The notes below the pieces were generated by a model. That model was not told the origin of the DNA. It was given only the letters and a program-made list of their open reading frames with translations, and did not search any database. Positions 1 through 7,766 of a stretch of 46,692 nt of DNA are shown here, piece by piece; the stretch's first letter is position 1, and every line of letters begins with the position of its first letter. The position numbers and the translations under genes were made by a program. The DNA is from Bacteroides sp. (GTDB lineage Bacteria > Bacteroidota > Bacteroidia > Bacteroidales > Bacteroidaceae): contig SUXY01000019.1 in assembly GCA_015060705.1 (NCBI GenBank), positions 1 through 46,692 of the forward strand, written 5' to 3'.

Positions 1-1
1 C

Positions 2-262
2 CTTGACGAACCGACTACCGGCCTTCACTTCGAAGATATCCGTGTATTGATGAATGTCCTCAACCGACTGGTTGACAAGGGAAATACGGTCATCGTCATC
101 GAACACAACCTGGATGTGATTAAATTGGCCGACCATATCATTGATATGGGTCCTGAAGGAGGACGGGGAGGAGGACAGGTACTTTCTACCGGCACACCGG
201 AAGAAGTAGCTGAAAGCAAGAAAGGGTATACTCCAGCATTTATAAGAGAAGAATTGAAATAG
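2..262 (+). CDS. uvrA: UvrABC excinuclease subunit A, C-terminal end (partial)
   Basis: This is the last 86 residues of UvrA, the DNA-damage-recognition ATPase of nucleotide excision repair. The 5' part lies outside the window. Visible are the Walker B region of the second ABC domain ([13 protein letters not shown]), the following H-loop stretch ([25 protein letters not shown]) split here only for description as VIVIEHNLD and [10 protein letters not shown], and the usual UvrA tail with a Gly-rich GGRGGGQ followed by GTPEEVA. This arrangement is diagnostic for UvrA rather than for transporter ATPases. The gene ends in TAG and is followed directly by a long inverted repeat. Reading frame begins at base 2 because the window cuts the gene. 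Confidence 0.95.
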   Translation, partial: LDEPTTGLHFEDIRVLMNVLNRLVDKGNTVIVIEHNLDVIKLADHIIDMGPEGGRGGGQVLSTGTPEEVAESKKGYTPAFIREELK

Positions 263-264
263 TA

Positions 265-360
265 TTTCACCACAGAGTACACGGAGTAGCACTGAGTTTT
301 AAAGTCCTTTTTATGGTGTAAATTAAAACTCCGTGAAACTCCTAAAACTCTGTGGTGGAA
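265..360. repeat. Long imperfect inverted repeat, family R1 copy a
   Basis: Left arm 265-300 begins TTTCACCACAGAGTACACGG. Right arm 325-360 ends AAAACTCTGTGGTGGAA and is its approximate reverse complement. Two further copies lie at 10086-10159 and 10874-10953, so this is a dispersed hairpin family. Here it occupies the uvrA-ybaK intergenic space and could form a stem in either transcript. The function is not known from the sequence. Confidence 0.85.
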
Positions 361-379
361 AAATCAAAAGAGAAATACA

Positions 380-865
380 ATGAAAGAAAAAATAAACAAG
401 ACCAATGCCGCCCGTCTGCTCGACAAGGCAAAGGTAAAATACGAACTCATCCCATACGAGGTAGATGAAAATGATTTGAGCGCACCGCATGTAGCCGAAA
501 GCCTGGGCGAAAACATCGACCAAGTATTCAAGACCTTGGTACTGCATGGTGATAAATCAGGCTATTTTGTATGCGTCATCCCTGGCGAACATGAAGTAGA
601 CTTGAAAATGGCGGCCAAGGTATCGGGCAACAAGAAGTGCGACCTCATCCCGATGAAAGACCTCCTTCCACTGACCGGCTACATCCGGGGAGGTTGTTCG
701 CCTATCGGAATGAAGAAACTTTTCCCCACGTATATTCATGAAACCTGCATGGATTTTCCATTCATCTTCGTGAGTGCAGGAGTGAGAGGATTGCAAGTAA
801 AGATAGCTCCCCAAGACCTTATCAATCAGTCCAAAGCGACAATTTGCGCCCTTTTCACCGAATAA
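380..865 (+). CDS. ybaK: YbaK/EbsC-type Cys-tRNA(Pro) deacylase
   Basis: A 161-residue single-domain protein of the YbaK/ProX editing family, which hydrolyses mischarged aminoacyl-tRNA, typically Cys-tRNA(Pro), in the cytoplasm. Family signatures are visible: CVIPGEHEVDLKMAAKVSG in the middle (the VIPG..E.D.K pattern) and LTGYIRGGCSPIGMKK near residue 112, the conserved GY-x-GG-x-SP-x-G loop. The length is normal for a stand-alone member. The ATG lies about 20 bases after the upstream inverted repeat. A strong hairpin terminator follows the stop codon, so the gene is probably monocistronic or the last gene of a uvrA transcript. The exact tRNA specificity cannot be read from the sequence. Confidence 0.9.
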   Translation: MKEKINKTNAARLLDKAKVKYELIPYEVDENDLSAPHVAESLGENIDQVFKTLVLHGDKSGYFVCVIPGEHEVDLKMAAKVSGNKKCDLIPMKDLLPLTGYIRGGCSPIGMKKLFPTYIHETCMDFPFIFVSAGVRGLQVKIAPQDLINQSKATICALFTE

Positions 866-872
866 ATCAGTA

Positions 873-902
873 AAAAGAGCCACTTTCGTGGTTCTTTTTT
901 TT
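873..902 (+). terminator. Rho-independent terminator after ybaK
   Basis: The hairpin GAGCCAC-TTTC-GTGGTTC is followed by a run of eight T residues, immediately downstream of the ybaK stop. Confidence 0.85.
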
Positions 903-921
903 ATGATTTCTCGAAAAATTA

Positions 922-929
922 TATCTTTG
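922..929 (+). promoter_or_regulatory. Bacteroidetes -7 promoter box for POT transporter 1
   Basis: TATCTTTG matches the Bacteroidetes sigma-ABfr -7 consensus TAnnTTTG and lies 38 bases upstream of the transporter ATG, between the ybaK terminator and the gene. Confidence 0.7.
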
Positions 930-966
930 CATCATTATCATTTATTAATCTTAAATTCTATCAGCT

Positions 967-2529
967 ATGTTCAGTAAACATCCTAAAGGACTGATTGCAG
1001 CGGCATTGGCAAACATGGGTGAACGCTTCGGCTTCTACATCATGATGGCTATCTTAACGCTCTTCATCTCTGCAAAGTTCGGTTTGTCTGAAACGACTAC
1101 CGGTTACATCTATTCGGCATTCTATGCCTCAATCTACATTTTGGCTCTCGTGGGAGGTATCATTGCCGACAAGACCAAGAACTTCAAGGGAACTATCCTA
1201 GCCGGTTTGATCATGATGGCGGTGGGTTATCTCATCATTGCTATCCCAACTCCAACTCCGGTTCCTAGCCTTGGCCTTTATTTGGGCTTGACTTGCTTGG
1301 GTTTGGCAGTTATCGCTTTCGGTAACGGTTTGTTCAAGGGTAACTTGCAGGCATTGGTGGGTCAGATGTACGACAACCCGAAGTACTCAAGCATGCGTGA
1401 CTCTGGTTTCCAAATTTTCTATATGTTTATCAATATCGGTGGTTTCTTCGCTCCTTGGATTGCTATCGGTGTACGTAACTGGTTCTTGAAGGCCAATGGT
1501 TACGATTACGATGCTACCTTGCCGGAACTTTGCCACCAATACTTGGCAGAAGGAAGCAATATGGCTCCACAAGCATTGGAAAACTTGAATACTTTGGCTA
1601 ACAAGGTGGTATTGGATGGTACTCAAGTATCAGACATGACTACTTTCGTGAACAGCTACCTCGATGTGTTTAACCGTGGTTTCCACTATGCATTCATGGC
1701 AGCTATCGTAGCTATGGGTATTTCTTTGGTTATCTATTTGATGAACAAGAGCAAATTCCCAGATCCAGGCAAGAAGGTTAAGGCCGACAAGACTGAAAAA
1801 GTTACTGTAAGCAAGGAAGAAATCCAAATGAGTGCTACCGAAATCCGTCAGCGTATCTATGCATTGTTCGCTGTATTCGGCGTGGTTATCTTCTTCTGGA
1901 TGTCATTCCACCAGAATGGTTATTCATTGACATACTTTGCCCGCGACTATGTAAATTTGAGCGTTATCAACATCGACCTCGGCTTCACTCAAATCAAGGG
2001 TGCTGAAATCTTCCAGTGCGTGAATCCGTTCTTCGTGGTAACATTGACTCCAATCATCATGTGGTTCTTCGGCAGAATGAGTCAAAAGGGTAAAGAACCT
2101 TCAACTCCGATGAAGATTGCCATCGGTATGGGTATCGCCATGTTGGCATTCATATTCTTGATGGTATTCTCATTCACTTTGCCTTCAAAGGATGCTTTGT
2201 CAACCATGACTGCTGAACAAATCGACGCTATCCGTGTCACTCCATGGATTATGATAGGTATGTACTTCATCCTGACCGTTGCCGAATTGTTCATTTCTCC
2301 GTTGGGCTTGTCATTCGTATCTAAGGTAGCTCCTCCGCACTTGCAAGGTTTGATGCAAGGTTGCTGGTTGGCTGCAACTGCTGTTGGTAACTCATTGCTC
2401 TTCATCGGTGGTATTCTTTACACTACTGTACCTATCTGGGCTTGCTGGTTGGTATTTGCTGGTGCAACTGCTGCTTCCATGATTGTAATGCTTTCCATGG
2501 TGAAGTGGTTGGAACGTGTAGCCAAATAA
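967..2529 (+). CDS. POT/PTR2-family proton-coupled oligopeptide transporter 1
   Basis: A 520-residue polytopic inner-membrane protein of the POT (PTR2) branch of the major facilitator superfamily, which imports di- and tripeptides with protons. The N-terminus carries the ExxERFxxY-type helix 1 motif (MGERFGFYIMMAIL), a GGIIADK loop between helices 2 and 3, and the PTR signature FYMFINIGGFFAP around residue 150. The central region holds a soluble loop rich in Lys/Glu (about 265-290) followed by a second six-helix bundle. It has a tandem paralogue directly downstream. Each gene has its own -7 promoter box and terminator, so they appear independently expressed. Substrate preference is not visible. 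The periplasmic peptidases elsewhere in the window could supply peptides, but that link is inference. Confidence 0.92.
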   Translation: MFSKHPKGLIAAALANMGERFGFYIMMAILTLFISAKFGLSETTTGYIYSAFYASIYILALVGGIIADKTKNFKGTILAGLIMMAVGYLIIAIPTPTPVPSLGLYLGLTCLGLAVIAFGNGLFKGNLQALVGQMYDNPKYSSMRDSGFQIFYMFINIGGFFAPWIAIGVRNWFLKANGYDYDATLPELCHQYLAEGSNMAPQALENLNTLANKVVLDGTQVSDMTTFVNSYLDVFNRGFHYAFMAAIVAMGISLVIYLMNKSKFPDPGKKVKADKTEKVTVSKEEIQMSATEIRQRIYALFAVFGVVIFFWMSFHQNGYSLTYFARDYVNLSVINIDLGFTQIKGAEIFQCVNPFFVVTLTPIIMWFFGRMSQKGKEPSTPMKIAIGMGIAMLAFIFLMVFSFTLPSKDALSTMTAEQIDAIRVTPWIMIGMYFILTVAELFISPLGLSFVSKVAPPHLQGLMQGCWLAATAVGNSLLFIGGILYTTVPIWACWLVFAGATAASMIVMLSMVKWLERVAK

Positions 2530-2554
2530 AAATTCACAAGTAATTTGACATAGT

Positions 2555-2590
2555 AAATCCCTCCAAGCAATGTCCTTGGGGGGATTTTCT
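2555..2590 (+). terminator. Rho-independent terminator after POT transporter 1
   Basis: AAATCCCTCCAAG and CTTGGGGGGATTTT form a stem around CAATGTC, ending in a T-rich tail. Confidence 0.8.
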
Positions 2591-2612
2591 TTGTTTATTA
2601 AGTAAAAAAGAA

Positions 2613-2620
2613 TATCTTTG
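2613..2620 (+). promoter_or_regulatory. Bacteroidetes -7 promoter box for POT transporter 2
   Basis: TATCTTTG matches TAnnTTTG and lies 42 bases upstream of the second transporter ATG. It is the same octamer at nearly the same distance as for the first transporter. Confidence 0.7.
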
Positions 2621-2661
2621 CACTCCAAATGAATATTAATCACTAATTTAAATTTTAATCT

Positions 2662-4179
2662 ATGTTTGAAGGACAACCCAAAGGGTTATACGCATTAGCG
2701 TTGGCAAACACGGGCGAACGATTTGGTTACTATACCATGTTGGCCGTATTCGTGTTGTTCTTGCAGGCTAACTTCGGCTTCTCAGCCGCAACTGCAGGTA
2801 CTATTTATTCAGCTTTCTTAGGTCTCGTTTACTTTATGCCATTGTTCGGTGGTATCGCTGCCGACAAGTTGGGTTATGGTAAAATGGTGACTATCGGTAT
2901 CACTATCATGTTCCTTGGTTACTTGCTTTTGGCTTTGCCATTGGGTGCAAATACAGTAGCTATTGCAGCTATGGGTGGTGCCTTGTTGCTCATCTCAGTG
3001 GGTACTGGTTTGTTCAAGGGTAACTTGCAGGTAATGGTAGGTAACCTTTATGATGAAGCTAAGTATTCAGACAAGCGTGATGCCGGTTTCTCTGTATTCT
3101 ACATGGCTATCAACATCGGTGCGATGTTTGCTCCGACTGCTGCTATCAAAATTATGGAATGGGCACAGACTTCACTCGGCGTAAGCGAAGCTGATTCTTA
3201 TCACTATGCTTTCGGTGTGGCTTGTTTGTCATTGATCGCTTCTATCGCTATCTATTACATCTTCCGTAGCACATTTGCTCACACAGACCGTAGCAAGAAG
3301 ACTGCTGCTGCAGGTAACACTAACGTGAAGGAATTGACTCCGGCCGAAACTAAGGAACGTATCGTATGTCTCTGCTTGGTATTTGCCGTAGTTATCTTCT
3401 TCTGGATGGCTTTCCACCAGAACGGTGCTACATTGACATTCTTTGCACGTGACTATACCGCCACTTCTTCTACAGGTATTGAAAGCATGGCATTCGACGT
3501 AGTGAACCTCGTGTTCGGTATCTTCATCGTTTACGGTTTGTTCGGTTTGTTCCAGAGCAAGACTGGTAAGGGTAAGGGTATCGCTGCTGCTGTTATTGCT
3601 GCTGCTGTAGGTGGTTTGATTTACAAGTATAGCACATTGCCTGAAGTTACTAGCGTTAGCGCTCCTATCTTCCAACAGTTCAATGCATGTTTCGTTGTTG
3701 CCTTGACTCCGGTTTCAATCGCTATCTTCGGTGCTTTGGCCAAGAAGGGTAAGGAACCTTCTTCTCCGATGAAGATTGGTCTCGGTATGTTGGTTGCTGC
3801 TGCTGCTTATGTATTGATGATTGTAGGTTCTATGGGTCTTGCAGCTCCTGAACTCGGTGCTGATGGTCAACCTTTGCACATGGCAGACGTTACTCCGAAC
3901 CTCTTGATTTCTACTTACCTCGTATTGACATTCGCTGAATTGTTGCTTTCTCCGATCGGTATCTCGTTCGTGACTAAGGTAGCTCCTCCGAAGTACGCTG
4001 GTATGATGATGGGTGGTTGGTTCGTTGCAACTGCTATCGGTAACTTCCTCGTAGCTATCCCTTCATTGATGTGGGGTGCTTCATTGACCGTTGTATGGGG
4101 AACATTGGCTGCTATCTGCGTTGTAGCTGCTCTCTTCATCTTCGTTATCTTGAAGCGTTTGGAAAAGGTTGCTAAGTAA
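2662..4179 (+). CDS. POT/PTR2-family proton-coupled oligopeptide transporter 2
   Basis: A 505-residue paralogue of the preceding transporter. It shares the opening MFEGQPKGLYALALANTGER (helix 1 ERF motif follows), the GLFKGNLQVMVGNLYD segment and the FYMAINIGAMFAP signature. The two differ most in the central loop and in helices between about 260 and 340, where this copy has an Ala/Gly-rich insertion-like stretch. Both end with a matching KRLEKVAK / KWLERVAK tail, which supports a tandem duplication. Predicted role is proton-driven import of short peptides. The codon usage is highly biased (repetitive GGT/GCT/TTG), which suggests strong expression. That reading is an inference. Confidence 0.92.
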   Translation: MFEGQPKGLYALALANTGERFGYYTMLAVFVLFLQANFGFSAATAGTIYSAFLGLVYFMPLFGGIAADKLGYGKMVTIGITIMFLGYLLLALPLGANTVAIAAMGGALLLISVGTGLFKGNLQVMVGNLYDEAKYSDKRDAGFSVFYMAINIGAMFAPTAAIKIMEWAQTSLGVSEADSYHYAFGVACLSLIASIAIYYIFRSTFAHTDRSKKTAAAGNTNVKELTPAETKERIVCLCLVFAVVIFFWMAFHQNGATLTFFARDYTATSSTGIESMAFDVVNLVFGIFIVYGLFGLFQSKTGKGKGIAAAVIAAAVGGLIYKYSTLPEVTSVSAPIFQQFNACFVVALTPVSIAIFGALAKKGKEPSSPMKIGLGMLVAAAAYVLMIVGSMGLAAPELGADGQPLHMADVTPNLLISTYLVLTFAELLLSPIGISFVTKVAPPKYAGMMMGGWFVATAIGNFLVAIPSLMWGASLTVVWGTLAAICVVAALFIFVILKRLEKVAK

Positions 4180-4202
4180 TCTGATTCTGATAGATAATTG
4201 TA

Positions 4203-4232
4203 AGGGCACTCATTCGTGAGTGCTCTTTTTTT
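4203..4232 (+). terminator. Rho-independent terminator after POT transporter 2
   Basis: GGCACTCA-TTCG-TGAGTGC, a perfect stem with a tight tetraloop, is followed by a T-run. Confidence 0.9.
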
Positions 4233-4242
4233 GTACGTATTT

Positions 4243-4365
4243 GTCATTCAGACGACCGAAGGGAGGAAGACGAGTTGTTGAGGACTCTGTCCGAAAAATC
4301 TCGATAGCATACACTAATGCATCCACGTGAATGTCCTCGAGATTCTTCGCTTCGCTCTGAATGAC
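4243..4365. repeat. Long inverted repeat, family R2 copy a
   Basis: It begins GTCATTCAGA and ends TCTGAATGAC. The right arm (about 4337-4365) is the exact reverse complement, over about 28 bases, of the left arm of the second copy at 5711-5799. It lies between the convergent POT transporter and sensor kinase genes. Translations of this family produce spurious peptides, so it should not be annotated as coding. Confidence 0.85.
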
Positions 4366-4381
4366 AATTGGTGTTAACTGA

Positions 4382-5689
4382 TTACAGCACCACCACAAAA
4401 GTAGTCCACTCATCCTTATAAGGAAGCAAGGCGATGCTTCCCCCTTGCAAACGCATGATTTGCTTACTTAGACTGAGACCAATACCGCTTCCTTCTTCCT
4501 TGGTAGTGAAGAAAGGAACAAACATCTGCTCGGCCACTTCTGGAGCTATCTTCGGACCATTGTTTGATACTTCGATGCGAACCATGTCCTGATCATCACA
4601 ATACGCACGGATACGGATTTCTCCTTCCAAAGCATCACCGATAGCCTGCACTGCATTCTTCAAGAGATTGGTCATGACTTGCGTCAACAGACTTTCATCG
4701 GCAAAAACCATGAGGTCTTCTTGTACTTCTTCCAATACGATATGGATATTCGGATACGAATGTTGATGAAGTGCCAGTTGTATCATTCGTTCGAGGAAAG
4801 GACGCACATCGAAAAGGGTAGGCTCAGGTGAGGGTAAACGGGTAAGCTTACGATAAGACATCACGAAATTCACCAATCCCTTACCAGTGGCATGAATGGT
4901 TTCCAAGCCCTGACGAAGTTCTTCATCCTGTTGGGCGCCTGGCAATCCCAAGAGTGTTTCGCTGAGTGAAGTAACCGGAGTAAGCGAGTTCATCATCTCG
5001 TGGGTAAGCACTCGGGTAAGACGAATCCAAGAATCGATTTCCCGTTCATCCAATTCATGATTGATGTCGTTCAAGGCAATGATACGAAGAGGTTTGTCCT
5101 GAATGGTAATTCCTGACACCCGCATGGACAGATTGACCATTCCCCGTTCGGTGGTATATTCCACTTGTTGCTTTTGTCCCGGCATAGCTTCTGTAAAAGC
5201 CTTTTCTACATTGTCTGAAATGCGTGAAAGCTGCTTGATATTTGTCAGTACCTCCAAGCCCAAAAGCTTCAAAGCCTTTCGGTTCTTCTGGAAGACATTT
5301 CCCTTATCGTCCAGCACCACGATACCCGTCTCCACGAAATCCATAATCAGTTCGTAGTATTTCTCCCGTTGAACGGTTTCTTTCTTGATGTTCTGAAGAA
5401 TACAAGCGATACGGTTGAGCATCACATTCACCTTCGATGCATCCTTGTCTACCACGTGTTCATAGAAGTGTACGGCAGGGTCGTCGTTCTCGATGGCATC
5501 GAGTAGAAAGGCTACCTTACGGGTGTGGTAGGTGTAGAGGCGATAGAAACTCCATACCGTCCAAACAAGGGTAGGAAACGCCACGGTTAACCATAGCCAA
5601 TTATGCTCCGTTATGAGCCATACACAGATGCCTGACAGCATTAATACCCATATTAAACGTGTCCAAAAAGTATTGTAATATCGTTTCAT
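4382..5689 (-). CDS. NtrY-like membrane sensor histidine kinase
   Basis: A 435-residue sensor kinase partner of the sigma-54 activator encoded just upstream on the same strand. Two hydrophobic segments (about 9-28 and 31-50) with almost no periplasmic loop anchor it in the inner membrane, so it probably senses a signal within or at the membrane. A PAS-like region spans about 110-210. The dimerisation/phosphoacceptor helix has LTRVLTHEMMNSLTP with His230. The ATPase domain shows the N box NLLKNAVQAI (Asn345), the G1 box SNNGPKI and the G2 box GSGIGLSLS. This is the NtrY/AtoS style of kinase normally paired with NtrC-type regulators. A repeat element sits between it and the regulator gene. The stimulus is unknown, and cell-envelope stress is an inference from the target genes. 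Confidence 0.93.
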   Translation of the reverse strand: MKRYYNTFWTRLIWVLMLSGICVWLITEHNWLWLTVAFPTLVWTVWSFYRLYTYHTRKVAFLLDAIENDDPAVHFYEHVVDKDASKVNVMLNRIACILQNIKKETVQREKYYELIMDFVETGIVVLDDKGNVFQKNRKALKLLGLEVLTNIKQLSRISDNVEKAFTEAMPGQKQQVEYTTERGMVNLSMRVSGITIQDKPLRIIALNDINHELDEREIDSWIRLTRVLTHEMMNSLTPVTSLSETLLGLPGAQQDEELRQGLETIHATGKGLVNFVMSYRKLTRLPSPEPTLFDVRPFLERMIQLALHQHSYPNIHIVLEEVQEDLMVFADESLLTQVMTNLLKNAVQAIGDALEGEIRIRAYCDDQDMVRIEVSNNGPKIAPEVAEQMFVPFFTTKEEGSGIGLSLSKQIMRLQGGSIALLPYKDEWTTFVVVL

Positions 5690-5710
5690 GATTTGTCTAT
5701 TCTATTTTTT

Positions 5711-5799
5711 GTCATTCAGAGCGAAGCGAAGAATCTCGGTAGCATAAAGTGGGTGTTATCGAGATTCTTCACTACACTTCGTTCCGTTCTGAATGACAA
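5711..5799. repeat. Long inverted repeat, family R2 copy b
   Basis: GTCATTCAGAGCGAAGCGAA begins the left arm and TTCTGAATGAC ends the right arm, with arms of about 35 bases. It lies inside the regulator-kinase operon, between the two genes, where a hairpin could reduce kinase expression relative to the regulator. That effect is inferred. Confidence 0.85.
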
Positions 5800-5818
5800 T
5801 ATGTGGGGGAATTCACTT

Positions 5819-7153
5819 TTACAATCCATACTTCTTCATCTTGTTATAAAGTGTCTGACGGGTAATGCCCAACTGAGCAGCTACTGCCGAAAGATTCCCA
5901 TCATGCTTGTCTATCGCTTTGCGAATCATCACGAGTTCCATATCTTCCAAGGTTTCCATGGCCGATTCCTGAGCCGGTGAAAGGCTTTTCTTCGGAAAGT
6001 GGAAACTGGAGTCGTGAATCACTCCCCCCTCGCTAATAATCACTGCCTTCTCGATGGCATGTTCCAATTCACGGATATTGCCATACCACGGATGCTCCTT
6101 CAACTTCTGTTGGGCAGCCTCGGAAAGGGTAAGCGGTCCTTTGTCGTATTGCTTGGCAAAACGCTCCACGAAGAGTTCCGCCAAAGGGATGATGTCTTCC
6201 TTCCGTTCACGCAAAGGAGGGATTTCGAGGTGGATGGTATTGATGCGATAGAGCAAGTCTTCACGGAACTTGCCTTGGACAACCCATTCGTCTAGGTTGG
6301 CATTGGTCGCACAAACCAATCGAACATCCACGGGGATAGGATCATTACTTCCCACCCGCACCACACTACGGCTCTGAAGCACGGTCAGTAGCTTGGATTG
6401 CAAATGATAGGGCAGATTACCTATCTCGTCAAGGAAGATGGTTCCTCCATTAGCGGCTTCAAACTTGCCCGGACGATCGGCATGGGCATCAGTGAAAGCC
6501 CCTTTCTTGTGACCGAACAACTCGCTCTCGAAGAGGGTTTCCGTAACGGCTCCCATATCCACCGTTACCATGTCCCGACGGAAGCGGCGGGAGAGGGTAT
6601 GAATCTCGCGTGCCAACATCTCCTTACCCGTACCGTTCTCGCCGGTGATGAGCACGTTGGCATCTGTTACGGCTATCTTTTCTACCATGGCACGTAGGTC
6701 ACGCATCGGTGCACTGGCGCCCCAATACATGGCCGATGGGGTGCGTTCTTCCTTCTTTTTCCGTCCCTTCGATGCCTCACAAGCCTTCTTCAAGGTCTCG
6801 ATGAGCTTGGCATTGTCCCACGGCTTCACCACAAAATCGGTCGCTCCTTCCTTGATGCCCCTTACCGCCAAATCAATATCGGCATAAGCTGTAAAGAGCA
6901 CCACGGGCAAGGCCGGGTGCATTCGCTTGATTTCGTGCAACCAATAGAGTCCTTCATTACCCGAATTGAGTGCATCGGTAAAGTTCATGTCAAGCAGCAC
7001 CACATCGGGGTTTTCTGAACGAAGAACGGATGGAAGGGTCACGGGTGAGGGCAGGGCAATGATTTGCTCGAATACTCCTTTCAAAAGTAGTTTCAAGGCC
7101 GAAAGAACGCCCCGGTTATCGTCGATAATAAGTATGGTTTTTGGTTTTGCCAT
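5819..7153 (-). CDS. NtrC-family sigma-54-dependent response regulator
   Basis: A 444-residue activator. The receiver domain (1-120) has the acidic pair Asp11-Asp12, phospho-acceptor Asp55 (VVLLDMNF) and Lys110. The AAA+ domain shows Walker A GENGTGKE (171-178), the sigma-54 contact loop GAFTDA (218-223, with Asp instead of the usual Gly at the fifth position), Walker B GGTIFLDEIG (236-245) and the NIRELEHAIEKA helix. A Fis-type helix-turn-helix lies at about 418-441. The start was placed at the ATG giving MAKPKTILIIDD, because an upstream in-frame extension of 16 residues has no receiver-domain character. It lies divergently from the ABC operon, whose promoter carries a sigma-54 element and two inverted repeats, so it is the likely direct activator of that operon. 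Confidence 0.95.
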   Translation of the reverse strand: MAKPKTILIIDDNRGVLSALKLLLKGVFEQIIALPSPVTLPSVLRSENPDVVLLDMNFTDALNSGNEGLYWLHEIKRMHPALPVVLFTAYADIDLAVRGIKEGATDFVVKPWDNAKLIETLKKACEASKGRKKKEERTPSAMYWGASAPMRDLRAMVEKIAVTDANVLITGENGTGKEMLAREIHTLSRRFRRDMVTVDMGAVTETLFESELFGHKKGAFTDAHADRPGKFEAANGGTIFLDEIGNLPYHLQSKLLTVLQSRSVVRVGSNDPIPVDVRLVCATNANLDEWVVQGKFREDLLYRINTIHLEIPPLRERKEDIIPLAELFVERFAKQYDKGPLTLSEAAQQKLKEHPWYGNIRELEHAIEKAVIISEGGVIHDSSFHFPKKSLSPAQESAMETLEDMELVMIRKAIDKHDGNLSAVAAQLGITRQTLYNKMKKYGL

Positions 7154-7210
7154 GATTCTTGCTTTTAGATAAACAAAAATAAGTATTATTGATATATCCA
7201 CCTAATGATT

Positions 7211-7225
7211 GTCTAAAAATCATAC
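7211..7225. promoter_or_regulatory. Possible half-site for the sigma-54 activator near its own gene
   Basis: GTCTAA at 7211-7216 matches the left half of the GTCTAA-N3-TTAGAC repeats found upstream of the three target genes. The right half here (CATAC) does not match. It lies 58 bases upstream of the regulator start and could mediate autoregulation, but one half-site is weak evidence. Confidence 0.3.
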
Positions 7226-7235
7226 AGATGTTTTG

Positions 7236-7398
7236 GTCACAGGTCACAGAATCACAGAATCACAGCTGCTTTAAATTGAACAAAACCATAAATATAACCA
7301 ATATATATATATTGAATTATCTATATATTAGATAGTTATATTATTATTACTATTTTTGAATACAAAATTAAACAACTGTGATTCTGTGACTCTGTGAC
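7236..7398. repeat. Long inverted repeat with AT-rich loop, family R3
   Basis: The left arm contains GGTCACAGAATCACAG repeats (7236-7265). The right arm (7376-7398) is CTGTGATTCTGTGACTCTGTG, shown here only in part. The loop is strongly AT-rich with alternating TA tracts (about 7290-7335). It lies between the regulator and the activator-binding repeats, in the 613-base divergent intergenic region. No coding potential is visible. Confidence 0.75.
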
Positions 7399-7465
7399 GC
7401 TTCATTGTCTCATACCCTAGTCAGATATATACGTGAGGTAATAAAGCCGTATACGTTAAGCCATG

Positions 7466-7480
7466 AAGATGTATCATCTT
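7466..7480. repeat. 15-bp palindrome AAGATG-N3-CATCTT
   Basis: AAGATGTATCATCTT is a near-perfect palindrome, flanked by two direct copies of GCCGTATA (about 7445 and 7491). The same palindrome type occurs three times at 28786-28846. Confidence 0.6.
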
Positions 7481-7522
7481 ATAAAAGCAAGCCGTATATG
7501 TGTTAATTGAAACTTCAAAACT

Positions 7523-7537
7523 GTCTAATTATTTGAC
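7523..7537. promoter_or_regulatory. Distal activator-binding repeat, operon 1
   Basis: GTCTAATTATTTGAC resembles GTCTAA-N3-TTAGAC with an imperfect right half. It begins exactly 21 bases (two helical turns) before the proximal copy. Confidence 0.7.
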
Positions 7538-7543
7538 GCCAAT

Positions 7544-7558
7544 GTCTAATTATTAGAC
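7544..7558. promoter_or_regulatory. Proximal activator-binding repeat, operon 1
   Basis: GTCTAATTATTAGAC is an inverted repeat with 6-bp arms. Its start is 70 bases before the TGG of the -24 element, the usual enhancer position for an NtrC-type activator. Confidence 0.8.
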
Positions 7559-7613
7559 AATTCACTCCGACAGCGAAACACATAATCATCTTATAATCAA
7601 AAGAATAAAAGTT

Positions 7614-7629
7614 TGGCACGGTATTTGTA
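7614..7629 (+). promoter_or_regulatory. Sigma-54 (RpoN) promoter, ABC operon
   Basis: TGGCACGGTATTTGTA matches the -24/-12 consensus TGGCACG-N4-TTGCA except GT for GC at the -12 position. The same 16 bases occur upstream of the outer-membrane barrel gene at 13468. The permease ATG is 137 bases downstream, so the transcript would have a leader of roughly 125 bases. Confidence 0.88.
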
Positions 7630-7651
7630 GTACAATTAGCGAGAATGAATG

Positions 7652-7729
7652 ATTACGCTTTAATCATTGCGTAATGTTTCTTATTTTAATGTATAAAAAG
7701 GAAGTTTCGTTGCGAAACGCGACTTCCTT
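7652..7729 (+). promoter_or_regulatory. Two leader hairpins in the ABC operon 5' UTR
   Basis: The first hairpin is ATTACGC-N10-GCGTAAT (7652-7675). The second is AAGGAAGT...ACTTCCTT (7698-7729), enclosing the perfect inner palindrome GTTTCG-TTG-CGAAAC. Both fall between the sigma-54 promoter and the start codon. No T-run follows, so they look like structural leader elements or a small inserted repeat rather than a terminator. Confidence 0.6.
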
Positions 7730-7766
7730 ACTTGAAATTGCTAACTTTAAACACAAAATTAGATAT

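Noticed and set aside
4210-4413. Small open frame on the minus strand after the POT transporter
   Set aside because: It is a translation of the R2 inverted repeat, which gives similar nonsense peptides at its other copy.
7630-7766. Possible terminator or riboswitch in the ABC operon leader
   Set aside because: The hairpins lack a T-run and do not match any riboswitch architecture I know, so they are reported only as leader structures.
7674-7766. N-terminal extension of permease 1 by 31 codons
   Set aside because: The extension runs through a leader hairpin and is missing in both paralogues, which start with the same MK/MR-x-(L/I)YY pattern.
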